A stretch of 64,000 nucleotides of DNA, taken from positions 124,001 to 188,000 of the forward strand of contig NZ_BBLV01000007.1 in assembly GCF_000971115.1 (NCBI RefSeq), written 5' to 3'. Below the pieces are notes generated by a model. It worked only from the letters and a program-made list of their open reading frames with translations, was not told the origin of the DNA and searched no databases. Made by a program: the position numbers and the translations under genes. Source of the stretch: Demequina gelatinilytica. GTDB taxonomy: Bacteria; Actinomycetota; Actinomycetes; Actinomycetales; Demequinaceae. Below, piece by piece: positions 40,331 to 47,827 of this stretch (its first letter is position 1; each line of letters starts with the position of its first letter).

Positions 40331-41275
40331 ATGAGCACCTCGCCCCGCACGCCCCGCACGCCCCGCACGCGCCGACGCCGCCTGCGCACCGTCATCGCGT
40401 CGATCGCGGCCCTGCTCGCGCTCGTGGCAGGCGTGGTCGGCTGGGCGCTCGACCGCTACGTGATCGACCATGTCGAGATCGCCGACGCGTCGGCGTACGA
40501 GGCGGCGCTGAGCGAGGACGCAGGGACGGCTGAGAGCGCCACCGACGAGGCCGCGGGCGAGGCGCAGATCAGCCTCTCGCAGCACACGTACGGCACCGGC
40601 GACGACGCGGCGACCTACTACGTGGCGGATATCGAGATGACGGACATCACGCAGCTCCGCTCCGCCTTCGCGGAGGACGCCTTCGGCGAGAACATCATCG
40701 CCGACCCCTCCGAGATCGCCGAGGAGGTGGGCGCGGCGCTCGCGATCAACGGCGACTACTACGGCTTCCGCTCGGACGGCATCGAGATCCGCAACGGCGT
40801 CGTCTATCGCGACGAGCCTGCGCGCGAGGGCGCCGTGATCTACAGGGACGGCACCATGGAGGTGTACGACGAGACGACCACGAGCGCCCAGGAGCTTCTC
40901 GACGCCGGCGCCTGGCAGACGCTCTCGTTCGGGCCCGCTCTGGTCGACGACGGCAGCATCGTCGACGGGATCGACCAGGTCGAGGCGGACACCAACGTCG
41001 GCAACCACTCGATCCAAGGGGATCAGCCCCGCACCGCGATCGGGATGATCGAGGCGAACCACTACGTCCTGGTGGTCGTCGACGGACGCTCGGACTCGAG
41101 CGCAGGCGTCACCCTCGACGAGCTCGCGCAGATCATGATCGACCTGGGCGCCACGGAGGCGTACAACCTCGATGGCGGCGGCTCCTCCACGATGGTGAGC
41201 GACGGCGACGTGGTCAACGTGCCGGGCGGACGCGGCCACGAGCGCGGCACGTCCGACATCCTGTGGGTGGGCTGA
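40331..41275 (+). CDS. exported phosphodiester glycosidase (NAGPA-type)
   Basis: A 314-residue protein with a basic N-terminus and one membrane segment (VIASIAALLALVAGVVGWALD) that tethers it outside the membrane. The catalytic-type domain from about residue 85 includes the NAGPA signatures ALAINGDYYGF, TAIGMIEANHYVLVVVDGR and YNLDGGGSSTMV. These enzymes cleave phosphodiester-linked N-acetylglucosamine or similar sugars from glycans, such as teichoic acid. The leaderless ATG at 40331 is preferred. The glycosyltransferase-GtrA gene starts 3 nt after its stop, so both probably belong to one envelope-glycan module. Confidence 0.85.
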   Translation: MSTSPRTPRTPRTRRRRLRTVIASIAALLALVAGVVGWALDRYVIDHVEIADASAYEAALSEDAGTAESATDEAAGEAQISLSQHTYGTGDDAATYYVADIEMTDITQLRSAFAEDAFGENIIADPSEIAEEVGAALAINGDYYGFRSDGIEIRNGVVYRDEPAREGAVIYRDGTMEVYDETTTSAQELLDAGAWQTLSFGPALVDDGSIVDGIDQVEADTNVGNHSIQGDQPRTAIGMIEANHYVLVVVDGRSDSSAGVTLDELAQIMIDLGATEAYNLDGGGSSTMVSDGDVVNVPGGRGHERGTSDILWVG

Positions 41276-41278
41276 ACG

Positions 41279-42358
41279 ATGTGGGTGCTCATCGCCGCCT
41301 ACGAGCCCGGCCCACGCCTGGTGGAGCTCGTCGACGCGTTGCGACCCCGTCACCGCGTCCTCGTGGTCGACGACGGGTCCGGTCAGGCGTTCGCGGCGGT
41401 CTTCGCAGCTGCGGCCCACGCGGGCGCGCACGTGCTCGCGCATGACGCCAACCAGGGCAAGGCCGCTGCCTTGCGGACCGGCATGGCGTGGCTTCACCGC
41501 CACCACCCCACCGAGGCCCTCGTGTGCGCCGACTCCGACGGTCAGCATCGTCCCGACGACATCGAGGCGGTGGCGCGCGTGCTCGCGGACCGCGAGGCAT
41601 CCGGCCTGCAGCCCGCACTTGTGCTCGGAGCCCGAGGGTTCGACGGCGAGGTCCCGCTGCGCTCCCGCGTGGGCAACCGCACCGTGTCCGCCGCGACCGC
41701 GATGGTGACCGGGCTGCGCCTCGACGACACGCAGACGGGGCTGCGCGGCTACCCCGCAGCCCTGGTGCCCTGGGCGATCGGCGTGCACGGCGAGCGGTTC
41801 GCCTACGAGATGCGCGTGCTGCTCGAGGCGTCGCGTGCGGGGATCCCGGTGGTCGAGGTCCGCATCGGGACGGTCTACCTCGACGGCAACGTCGGCTCGC
41901 ACTTCCGGCCCGTCGCCGACTCCCTCCGCGTGCTCGCGCCGGTCGCCGTCTTCGCGGCCTCCTCGCTCGGCGCCTTCGCGCTCGACACCGCGGTGCTGCT
42001 CGCGCTGGCGGATCTGACAGGCTCGCTCGCCGTGGCGGTGGTGGGAGCTCGCCTCCTCTCGGGCTCCGTGAACTTCCTCATCAACCGCCGCGCGGTGTTC
42101 GCCTCGCGAGACTCCGTCGCGCGCGAGGCCTCCCGGTATCTCGCGCTGGCGCTCGCGCTGGTCGGAGCGAGCTACGTGTCCCTCACGCTTCTCACGGCGC
42201 TCGGCACGCCGCTCCTGCTCGCGAAGGTCACGACCGACGTGGGGCTGTGGGCGCTCTCGTTCGGCATCCAGCGCGCCGTGGTGTTCGGGCGCCGCGCGCC
42301 GAGCGCCCGTCGCACCGCTCTCGTGTCGACGTCCACGGCCAAGCCGATGCCGAAGTGA
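41279..42358 (+). CDS. GT2 glycosyltransferase fused to GtrA membrane domain
   Basis: A 359-residue fusion. Residues 1-220 are a family 2 glycosyltransferase related to dolichyl-phosphate mannose synthase: WVLIAAYEPGP, VVDDGSG, and the metal site VCADSDGQHRP. Residues about 225-340 are a GtrA-type domain with four membrane helices (including FLINRRAVF). GtrA proteins move or present polyprenol-linked sugars, so this protein likely makes and flips a sugar-phosphate-polyprenol used by envelope glycosyltransferases. It begins 3 nt after the phosphodiester glycosidase gene. Confidence 0.88.
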   Translation: MWVLIAAYEPGPRLVELVDALRPRHRVLVVDDGSGQAFAAVFAAAAHAGAHVLAHDANQGKAAALRTGMAWLHRHHPTEALVCADSDGQHRPDDIEAVARVLADREASGLQPALVLGARGFDGEVPLRSRVGNRTVSAATAMVTGLRLDDTQTGLRGYPAALVPWAIGVHGERFAYEMRVLLEASRAGIPVVEVRIGTVYLDGNVGSHFRPVADSLRVLAPVAVFAASSLGAFALDTAVLLALADLTGSLAVAVVGARLLSGSVNFLINRRAVFASRDSVAREASRYLALALALVGASYVSLTLLTALGTPLLLAKVTTDVGLWALSFGIQRAVVFGRRAPSARRTALVSTSTAKPMPK

Positions 42359-42399
42359 AGACACGCGCGAAATTGGACCAAGCAAGCGCCACGGTTTGG

Positions 42400-42405
42400 T
42401 AAAGT
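42400..42405 (+). promoter_or_regulatory. -10 box before the Pr6Pr-like membrane protein gene
   Basis: TAAAGT lies 8 nt before GTG 42414. A TTGGAC at 42373 is too far upstream (21 nt) to be a normal -35 element. Confidence 0.5.
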
Positions 42406-42413
42406 CTCGAAGC

Positions 42414-43088
42414 GTGAGCAAAGACGCCACGATCCGCATCCTGCGCCTCTTCGGCGCGTCCGTGATCGCGTCCGCCCTGGGGTTCCAGGCATGGGCCGAT
42501 CTCACCTTCGGCACGTTCACCTGGGGACAGCTGCCGGGGTACTTCACGCCGCTCGCGAACCTCGCCGGGATCATCGCGCTGCTGGCCTCCGCACGCGTCA
42601 CCAGGCCCGAGCGACGGTGGGTGACCCTGCTGCGCGTGAACTCGGCGACCTACCTGGTGGTGGTCGGCGCGGTCTACTGGGCGCTGCTCGCGCCGTACAC
42701 CACGCCGTACTTCCCCTGGGCGAACGCCGTGCTCCACGGCGGCGCGGGCGCCATCCTGGTCGCCGACTGGGTCCTCATCGGGGGACGCAGGCGCCTGCCG
42801 CTCGGCACGCTCTGGAGCGTCCTGAGCCTTCCCGCCATCTGGGTGTCGTACCTGTTCGTACGCGCCTTCCTCGACGGATGGGTCCCCTACCCGTTCCTGG
42901 ATCCGGCCCGCGGCGCGGCCGCGATCGTCGCCACCCTCGGTGCGATCTCCGCGGTCGGCCTCGCCGTCTCGGGGCTGCTGCGCGTGCTCGCGGTGCTGCG
43001 GCCGGCCACGTTCTGGCCCGGGCCCGCACGGCGCACGGCGGTCGCCACCGTCCCGCCGCGCACGCGCGACGGCGCTTCGGTACGTTGA
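42414..43088 (+). CDS. Pr6Pr-like integral membrane protein
   Basis: A 224-residue protein with six predicted membrane helices and few charged residues between them. The pattern LRLFGASVIASALGFQAWADLTFGTFTW, NLAGIIALL, YWALLAPY, VLHGGAGAILVADWVL and WVPYPFLDPA matches the Pr6Pr/FAR-17a-like membrane family common in actinobacteria. Function is unknown. GTG 42414 fits the -10 spacing and the usual N-terminus; an upstream TTG at 42396 is possible. A TACGTT motif overlapping its stop may be the promoter of gadB. Confidence 0.75.
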   Translation: MSKDATIRILRLFGASVIASALGFQAWADLTFGTFTWGQLPGYFTPLANLAGIIALLASARVTRPERRWVTLLRVNSATYLVVVGAVYWALLAPYTTPYFPWANAVLHGGAGAILVADWVLIGGRRRLPLGTLWSVLSLPAIWVSYLFVRAFLDGWVPYPFLDPARGAAAIVATLGAISAVGLAVSGLLRVLAVLRPATFWPGPARRTAVATVPPRTRDGASVR

Positions 43089-43133
43089 GGACGGGAGGGT
43101 GCACCTGATCACGCGTACCTGAGGAGGACGGTG

Positions 43134-44489
43134 ATGGAGCTCGACGCCCACGCTGGCACCGACGACTTCGACGACTTCGCGACACCGTGGTTCCGGCTCC
43201 CCGACGGGGCGATGACGCCGGACATGGCCTACCAGATAGTCCACGACGAGGCCATGCTCGACGGCAACGCACGCCTCAACCTCGCGACCTTCGTAGGCAC
43301 GTGGATGGACGAGCATGCGAACCGGCTCTACGCCGAGACCGTCGACAAGAACATGATCGACAAGGACGAGTACCCGAAGACGGCGGAGATCGAGACACGC
43401 TGCTGGCGGATCCTCGCCGACCTGTGGCACGCGCCCGATCCCTCGCACGCGATCGGCACCTCGACCATCGGCTCCTCCGAGGCCGCGATGCTCGCCGGCC
43501 TCGCACTCATGCGGCGCTGGCGCGCCCGGCGCCAGGCGGAGGGTCTCCCGATCGACCGGCCCAACCTGGTGATGAGCTCCGCCGTCCAGGTGTGCTGGGA
43601 GAAGTTCTGCAACTACTGGGATGTCGAGATGCGGCTCGTGCCCGTCTCGCTCGAGCACCCCACGCTCGACGGCACCGACCTCGAACGCTGGGTGGACGAG
43701 CGGACCATCGGCGTGGTGGCCATCCTCGGCGTCACGTACACCGGCGTGTACGAGCCCGTCGCGGCCATCGCCGCGGCCCTGGACCGCCTCCAGGCCGCAA
43801 CCGGGCTCGACGTGCCCATCCACGTCGACGGCGCCTCGGGCGCCATGGTCGCGCCGTTCGTGCAGCCCGACCTCGTCTGGGACTTCCGACTCGACCGGGT
43901 GGTCTCCATCAACACCTCGGGCCACAAGTACGGGCTCGTCTACCCCGGCCTCGGCTGGGCGGTCTGGCGCTCCGAGGAGCACCTTCCGGAGGACATGATC
44001 TTCCGCGTGAGCTACCTGGGCGGCGACATGCCGACCCTCGCGCTCAACTTCTCCCGTCCGGGTGCGCAGGTGCTGCTCCAGTACTACCTGTTCCTGCGGC
44101 TCGGACGGGAGGGCTACACCGCGGTGCACTCGCACACGCGCGCGGTCGCGATGGAGGTGGCACGGCAGATCGCCGCGATGGGCCCGTTCGAGCTGGTGAG
44201 CGACGGCAGCGACATCCCGGTCTTCGCGTACCGCCTCAAGGACGGGTACACGGACAACTGGACGCTGTACCACCTGTCCGACCGGCTACGTGCGCGCGGC
44301 TGGCAGGTGCCGTCCTACCCGATGCCCGAGGACCTCCAGGAGGTGACGGTCCAGAGGCTCGTGATCCGCCGTGGGAGACGCGCCCTGAGCCGGGACTTCC
44401 TCGAGGACATGCGGGCATGCGTGGAGTACCTCGAGGCGCTGTCCGGGCCGATCCCGATCGAGCGTGAGGGCTCCGCCTTCCACCACTAG
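43134..44489 (+). CDS. gadB: glutamate decarboxylase
   Basis: A 451-residue PLP enzyme that converts glutamate to GABA, consuming a proton. The PLP lysine is K265 in TSGHKYGLVYPGLGW and the supporting aspartate D232 in HVDGASG. SEAAMLAGLALMRRW and VCWEKFCNYWDVEMR are typical GadA/B motifs. Length (E. coli 466) is normal. GAGGAGG lies before the ATG. No GadC antiporter is in the window, so the system may be for GABA shunt use or a distant transporter completes acid resistance. Its TAG stop overlaps the TAG stop of the convergent membrane gene in CTAG. Confidence 0.95.
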   Translation: MELDAHAGTDDFDDFATPWFRLPDGAMTPDMAYQIVHDEAMLDGNARLNLATFVGTWMDEHANRLYAETVDKNMIDKDEYPKTAEIETRCWRILADLWHAPDPSHAIGTSTIGSSEAAMLAGLALMRRWRARRQAEGLPIDRPNLVMSSAVQVCWEKFCNYWDVEMRLVPVSLEHPTLDGTDLERWVDERTIGVVAILGVTYTGVYEPVAAIAAALDRLQAATGLDVPIHVDGASGAMVAPFVQPDLVWDFRLDRVVSINTSGHKYGLVYPGLGWAVWRSEEHLPEDMIFRVSYLGGDMPTLALNFSRPGAQVLLQYYLFLRLGREGYTAVHSHTRAVAMEVARQIAAMGPFELVSDGSDIPVFAYRLKDGYTDNWTLYHLSDRLRARGWQVPSYPMPEDLQEVTVQRLVIRRGRRALSRDFLEDMRACVEYLEALSGPIPIEREGSAFHH

Positions 44490-45148
44490 CGGGACGATGC
44501 GGGCACCGTCGCCGCGGGACGGACCAGCACGGCGGCGGCCAGGAAGCACAGCGCCCCCAGGAACGTCCCCAGGTTCGCCCAGAACAGGCTCACGAACGTG
44601 TCCGTCGCCGGCATCACGTACGCGCCGACGGCCGACGCGCCGAAGGCGAGGGACCCGAGCATCGTGAGCCATGCGGCCCCGGGGGTACGGGCGTCGAGCC
44701 GCCACAGCTCGTGACGCCGACGCACCGCCGCGAGAGCGAGCGCACCGGACACGAGGAACGCCGCCGAGCCCCATGCATCCGAACGCCATCCGGCGCCCAC
44801 GGCGTCAGGGGTGCGCACAGCGGCGAGGAGCGCCGCGAGCGTGCTGACGTTGAAGAGCACCGTGCCGAAGGACTGCACCGCCGCCGACCACCAGTCGTAC
44901 GCATCGGCGCGCGCCGCACCCGCGCGAGGCGGGCGGCGACCGCTCAGCAGCAGCTGGATCGCGCCCGCGCCGGTGAAGCAAAGCGAGCCGATGAAGAAGG
45001 TCGCCCCCGTCGCCACCGCGCCGACGGCATCGGAATACCACGGGAGCGCGCCGAGCGCGAAGAGGAGCGAGCCGACCGCGAAGCCCCAGGCCTCCGCGCG
45101 CAGGCGGATGTACCTGCGATGGGAGGTGCCTGCGGGGTCGGCCGACAT
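44486..45148 (-). CDS. polytopic membrane protein, YrhK-like, unknown function
   Basis: A 220-residue protein with six predicted membrane helices and short loops. Helices read GFAVGSLLFALGALPWY, GATFFIGSLCFTGAGAIQLLL, GTVLFNVSTLAALLA, SAAFLVSGALALAAV, AWLTMLGSLAFGASAV and FLGALCFLAAAVLV. Pairs resemble one another and the YrhK-type FxxGSxxF hairpin. The ATG at 45148 is 7 nt from a TAGCGT -10 box; the intervening GGAGG is too close to act as a ribosome site. No function can be inferred from context. Confidence 0.7.
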   Translation of the reverse strand: MSADPAGTSHRRYIRLRAEAWGFAVGSLLFALGALPWYSDAVGAVATGATFFIGSLCFTGAGAIQLLLSGRRPPRAGAARADAYDWWSAAVQSFGTVLFNVSTLAALLAAVRTPDAVGAGWRSDAWGSAAFLVSGALALAAVRRRHELWRLDARTPGAAWLTMLGSLAFGASAVGAYVMPATDTFVSLFWANLGTFLGALCFLAAAVLVRPAATVPASSR

Positions 45149-45155
45149 GCCTCCT

Positions 45156-45161
45156 ACGCTA
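45156..45161 (-). promoter_or_regulatory. -10 box of the YrhK-like gene
   Basis: On the minus strand TAGCGT is 7 nt from ATG 45148. Confidence 0.5.
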
Positions 45162-45229
45162 CGGCCGACCCGCCGCGCCGCGCCGGGTGGGGCCACGTTC
45201 GCTCTCCCAACGGGTAACCGGGCCCGTCG

Positions 45230-45279
45230 CGACCCCGGAGACGCCACGGCCCCGGCCCCCTCACGGGAGACCGGGGTCG
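45230..45279. terminator. possible terminator after the MetE-like gene
   Basis: CGACCCCGG (45230-45238) and CCGGGGTCG (45271-45279) pair across a 32-nt GC-rich loop that can fold further. It lies 12 bp beyond the stop at 45291. No T tract is present. Confidence 0.4.
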
Positions 45280-45290
45280 TCGTCCTCGCG

Positions 45291-46508
45291 TCAGCCGTTC
45301 AGGAGCGCCGCGGCGCGGCGCGCGCCCTCGCCGAGCGACTCGAGCTTCGCCCACGCGATCTGCGGGTGGATGCGGCCGCCGAGCCCGCAGTCGGTCGAGG
45401 CGACCACGTTCTCCGGTCCCACGATCTCCGCGAAGCGCACGATGCGGTCCGCGACCAGGTCGGGGTGCTCGACCACGTTGGTCGCGTGGCTGACGACGCC
45501 CGGCAGCAGCGTGGTCCCCGCGGGAAGATCGACGTCGCGCCACACCTTCCACTCGTGCTCGTGGCGCACGTTCCCCGCCTCGAACGAGATCTCGGCCGCG
45601 TCGATCTGCGCGACGAGGTCGACGATGTGGCGCAGTTCGAGGTCCGTGGTGTGAGGGCCGTGCCACGATCCCCAGCACAGGTGGATCCGGACCTGCTCGC
45701 GCGGCAGGCCGGCGATGGCGTGGTTGATCGCGTCGATGCGCGTCTGGATGAATGCGCGGTAGTCGGCCACCGTGGGCTCGGGGTTGATCTGGTCCCAGCT
45801 CTCCGCGAGGGACGGATCGTCGATCTGCACGGTCAGGCCCGCGTCGACGATCGCCTTGTACTCCTCGCGCATCACGTCGGCCCACGCCCAGATGTGCTCC
45901 TCCTCGGTGGCGTAGTAGGAGTTGCCGATGCGCGCTGCGCTGCCAGGAGCGAGCGAGGTGATGAACCCCGTCTCGAGGCCGGCAGCGTCGAGACCGGCAC
46001 GCAGGTTCGCGATGTCCGACGCGATCGCGTCCTGGCCGCGGTAGGTCAGCGGGGCGACGGCCTCGGGCCAGAACGGCGGCTCGCCCATGAGCACGCCCGA
46101 CGTCGGGTCGAAGTAGGCGGCGGCGAAGCGGACCCAGTCGCGGCGGTCCTCCATCGTCGTCAGGTGGACATTCCCGGGTGACGAGCGCACAGGCTGAGGG
46201 CGGGGCGCGTCCTTCGACGGGAGTGCGAGGCCCGCGGTCCGCTGGAACGAGTACGACCACCACGCGCCGAAGTCGGCCGAGGCTGTCATCGCCTTGCCGA
46301 ACTCGCCGTCGCCGACGATCGTGAGGCCCACCTCGATCTGCTTGCGCACCAGCTCCGCGACGGCCTGAGCTGCGCGCTCACGGTACTCGTCGGTCGGGAT
46401 GAGCGTGAAGCCGTCCTCCGCGACCTGGAGGGCCTTGGTCGCCTCGACGAGCTCGGCAGAGCGCGGCAGCGATCCCGAGGTGGTGGTCTGGATGGTCAGC
46501 TCGGTCAT
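45291..46508 (-). CDS. MetE-like cobalamin-independent methionine synthase, catalytic half only
   Basis: A 405-residue zinc methyltransferase related to the C-terminal domain of MetE (COG0620). The zinc ligands are suggested by IHLCWGSWHG (His and Cys), the glutamate in EISFEAGN and the cysteine in VASTDCGLGGR. TTTSGSLPR, TIVGDGEFGK and QIDDPSLAESWD are further family marks. The N-terminal half of full-length MetE (about 350 residues) is absent, as in archaeal core MetE and in methyltransferases with other methyl donors. The ATG at 46508 follows a GAGGAGCC site. The upstream 90 nt can fold into three hairpins. Methionine synthesis is the best guess. Confidence 0.8.
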   Translation of the reverse strand: MTELTIQTTTSGSLPRSAELVEATKALQVAEDGFTLIPTDEYRERAAQAVAELVRKQIEVGLTIVGDGEFGKAMTASADFGAWWSYSFQRTAGLALPSKDAPRPQPVRSSPGNVHLTTMEDRRDWVRFAAAYFDPTSGVLMGEPPFWPEAVAPLTYRGQDAIASDIANLRAGLDAAGLETGFITSLAPGSAARIGNSYYATEEEHIWAWADVMREEYKAIVDAGLTVQIDDPSLAESWDQINPEPTVADYRAFIQTRIDAINHAIAGLPREQVRIHLCWGSWHGPHTTDLELRHIVDLVAQIDAAEISFEAGNVRHEHEWKVWRDVDLPAGTTLLPGVVSHATNVVEHPDLVADRIVRFAEIVGPENVVASTDCGLGGRIHPQIAWAKLESLGEGARRAAALLNG

Positions 46509-46803
46509 CGAGGCTCCTCTGGTCGCGGGCACATCACCCGCACGGTTGCAGGGACAGCCCGCCGGCAATGCCCACCCTGGGTGGATCCGAGGCCTCGTTT
46601 GATGCGCGGCGGTGGGCCACAGTCTGCCGCGTTGGGCTCGGCACCGCAAACCAGGTGCGCGCGGCACCGCGGCCTCAAGTGAGAAATCGCACACCATGCC
46701 GAAAGTCGGGGCGTCAAATGCCTACACTTCTGGATCTGGCCGCCGATGGTGGTCACTAGCAACCGCGCCCGGGCCCGGGCCGGGGCGACTCGAGGAGGAC
46801 CGG
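46509..46803. other. 295-bp divergent region with structured leader of the MetE-like gene
   Basis: On the minus strand three hairpins lie in order: arms at 46572-46577/46579-46584, 46546-46549/46565-46568 with an inner GGG/CCC pair, and 46525-46529/46537-46541. Toward the right, TACACT at 46723-46728 is a -10 candidate for the plus-strand LRV gene, whose leader would be about 70 nt. No gene is seen. Confidence 0.5.
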
Positions 46804-47637
46804 GTGGACTCGCAGGATCTGGGCGGCATGCCGACCGTGGCCGTTGACCGTGACCGCGTGGTGAGCGCGGCTCAGCAGACGATCGGCGATCATTCGTGCG
46901 CCACATGCGACTCCGGTCGGGTCTGCGACACCATGTTCTTCGCCGCCGCGGTGGTGGAGCTCGACCACGAGCTTCGCGAGGTCATCGCGGTGCGCGATGG
47001 CGACGAGGTGCTCCAGCGCGCGGTGGACCGCGGTCGCCACGAGGCCGTCGCGCAGTCGCTCGCGGTGCTCGGCCGCACCGAGGGCCAGTACCGCACCGAG
47101 GCGGACGGCGACACGTCGCACCTCTCCTTCGCCCTCGCAGAGGCCCTCCGCAGCACGGCGCTCGTCATCCGCTCCGAGGTGCACAACCCGACGTCCCGCA
47201 CGGCGCTCGAGATCATGGCGCGCGCGGACGAGGCCTACGAGCTCGCCGAGTACGTCCGCGACGTCTCGACGCGCTACCGCGACACCAAGTCCGACGTCGC
47301 GGAGGCGCTGTCGAGCGTCGCCGGCGACATCGAGAAGGGCACCGAGGGCGTCAGCCGCCTGCAGCGCGCCTCCGACATCTCCACCCCCGTGGACGAGCTG
47401 TCCTCCCTCGCGCGGGATGCCGACCCGGATGTGCGGTGGTGGGTCGCCCAGAACCCGTCGACGGCCGCCGAGGATCTTGCCGGTGCCGCGATGACCGAGC
47501 GCCATCCGCTGGTGCTGACCGCGCTCCTGCGGAACCCGCGTCTCCCGGAGGACCGCGTGCGCCTCTTCACTGAGCACCCCCACCATGACGTGGCGGTCGC
47601 GGCCCGGCGCCGCATCGCCGAGTCGTCCGGTCGCTGA
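46804..47637 (+). CDS. leucine-rich-repeat-variant (LRV/HEAT-like) protein with N-terminal Cys cluster
   Basis: A 277-residue soluble protein. Near the N-terminus DHSCATCDSGRVC gives C32-xx-C35-x5-C41, a possible metal or iron-sulfur site. A helical middle follows. From about residue 200 come LRV-type repeats: ARDADPDVRWWVAQNP, MTERHPLVLTALLRNP and TEHPHHDVAVAARRRIAE. LRV proteins of other bacteria pair an N-terminal iron-sulfur cluster with such repeats. GTG 46804 follows GAGGAGG; a longer reading from 46612 is unlikely. Function is unknown. A strong hairpin ends the transcript. Confidence 0.75.
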   Translation: MDSQDLGGMPTVAVDRDRVVSAAQQTIGDHSCATCDSGRVCDTMFFAAAVVELDHELREVIAVRDGDEVLQRAVDRGRHEAVAQSLAVLGRTEGQYRTEADGDTSHLSFALAEALRSTALVIRSEVHNPTSRTALEIMARADEAYELAEYVRDVSTRYRDTKSDVAEALSSVAGDIEKGTEGVSRLQRASDISTPVDELSSLARDADPDVRWWVAQNPSTAAEDLAGAAMTERHPLVLTALLRNPRLPEDRVRLFTEHPHHDVAVAARRRIAESSGR

Positions 47638-47653
47638 CCCGCGACCGAGCGAC

Positions 47654-47692
47654 GCAAGGCCCCGTCGTCCCACCCGGACGACGGGGCCTTGC
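47654..47692 (+). terminator. strong hairpin terminator after the LRV gene
   Basis: Perfect 17-bp arms (47654-47670 and 47676-47692) enclose a five-base loop, 17 bp after the stop codon. No T tract follows, which is common in actinobacteria. Confidence 0.8.
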
Positions 47693-47815
47693 CGTGTCCG
47701 TCGCGATACCTTGTGCCCGCCCGGCATGCTCGTTCCGTGCATCTGAAGCGCATCTGCACAGGATTCCATCGAGGACGCGGCGCTTTCGCGCCCGGTTCCT
47801 GCAGCCACAGCGCCC

Positions 47816-47821
47816 TATCCT
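47816..47821 (+). promoter_or_regulatory. -10 box of the PLP decarboxylase gene
   Basis: TATCCT lies 6 nt before GTG 47828. Confidence 0.55.
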
Positions 47822-47827
47822 GACCGG

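Noticed and set aside
46612-46803. An N-terminal extension of the LRV protein
   Set aside because: The extension is Arg/Pro/Gly-rich, crosses the probable promoter, and the GTG at 46804 has a strong ribosome site.
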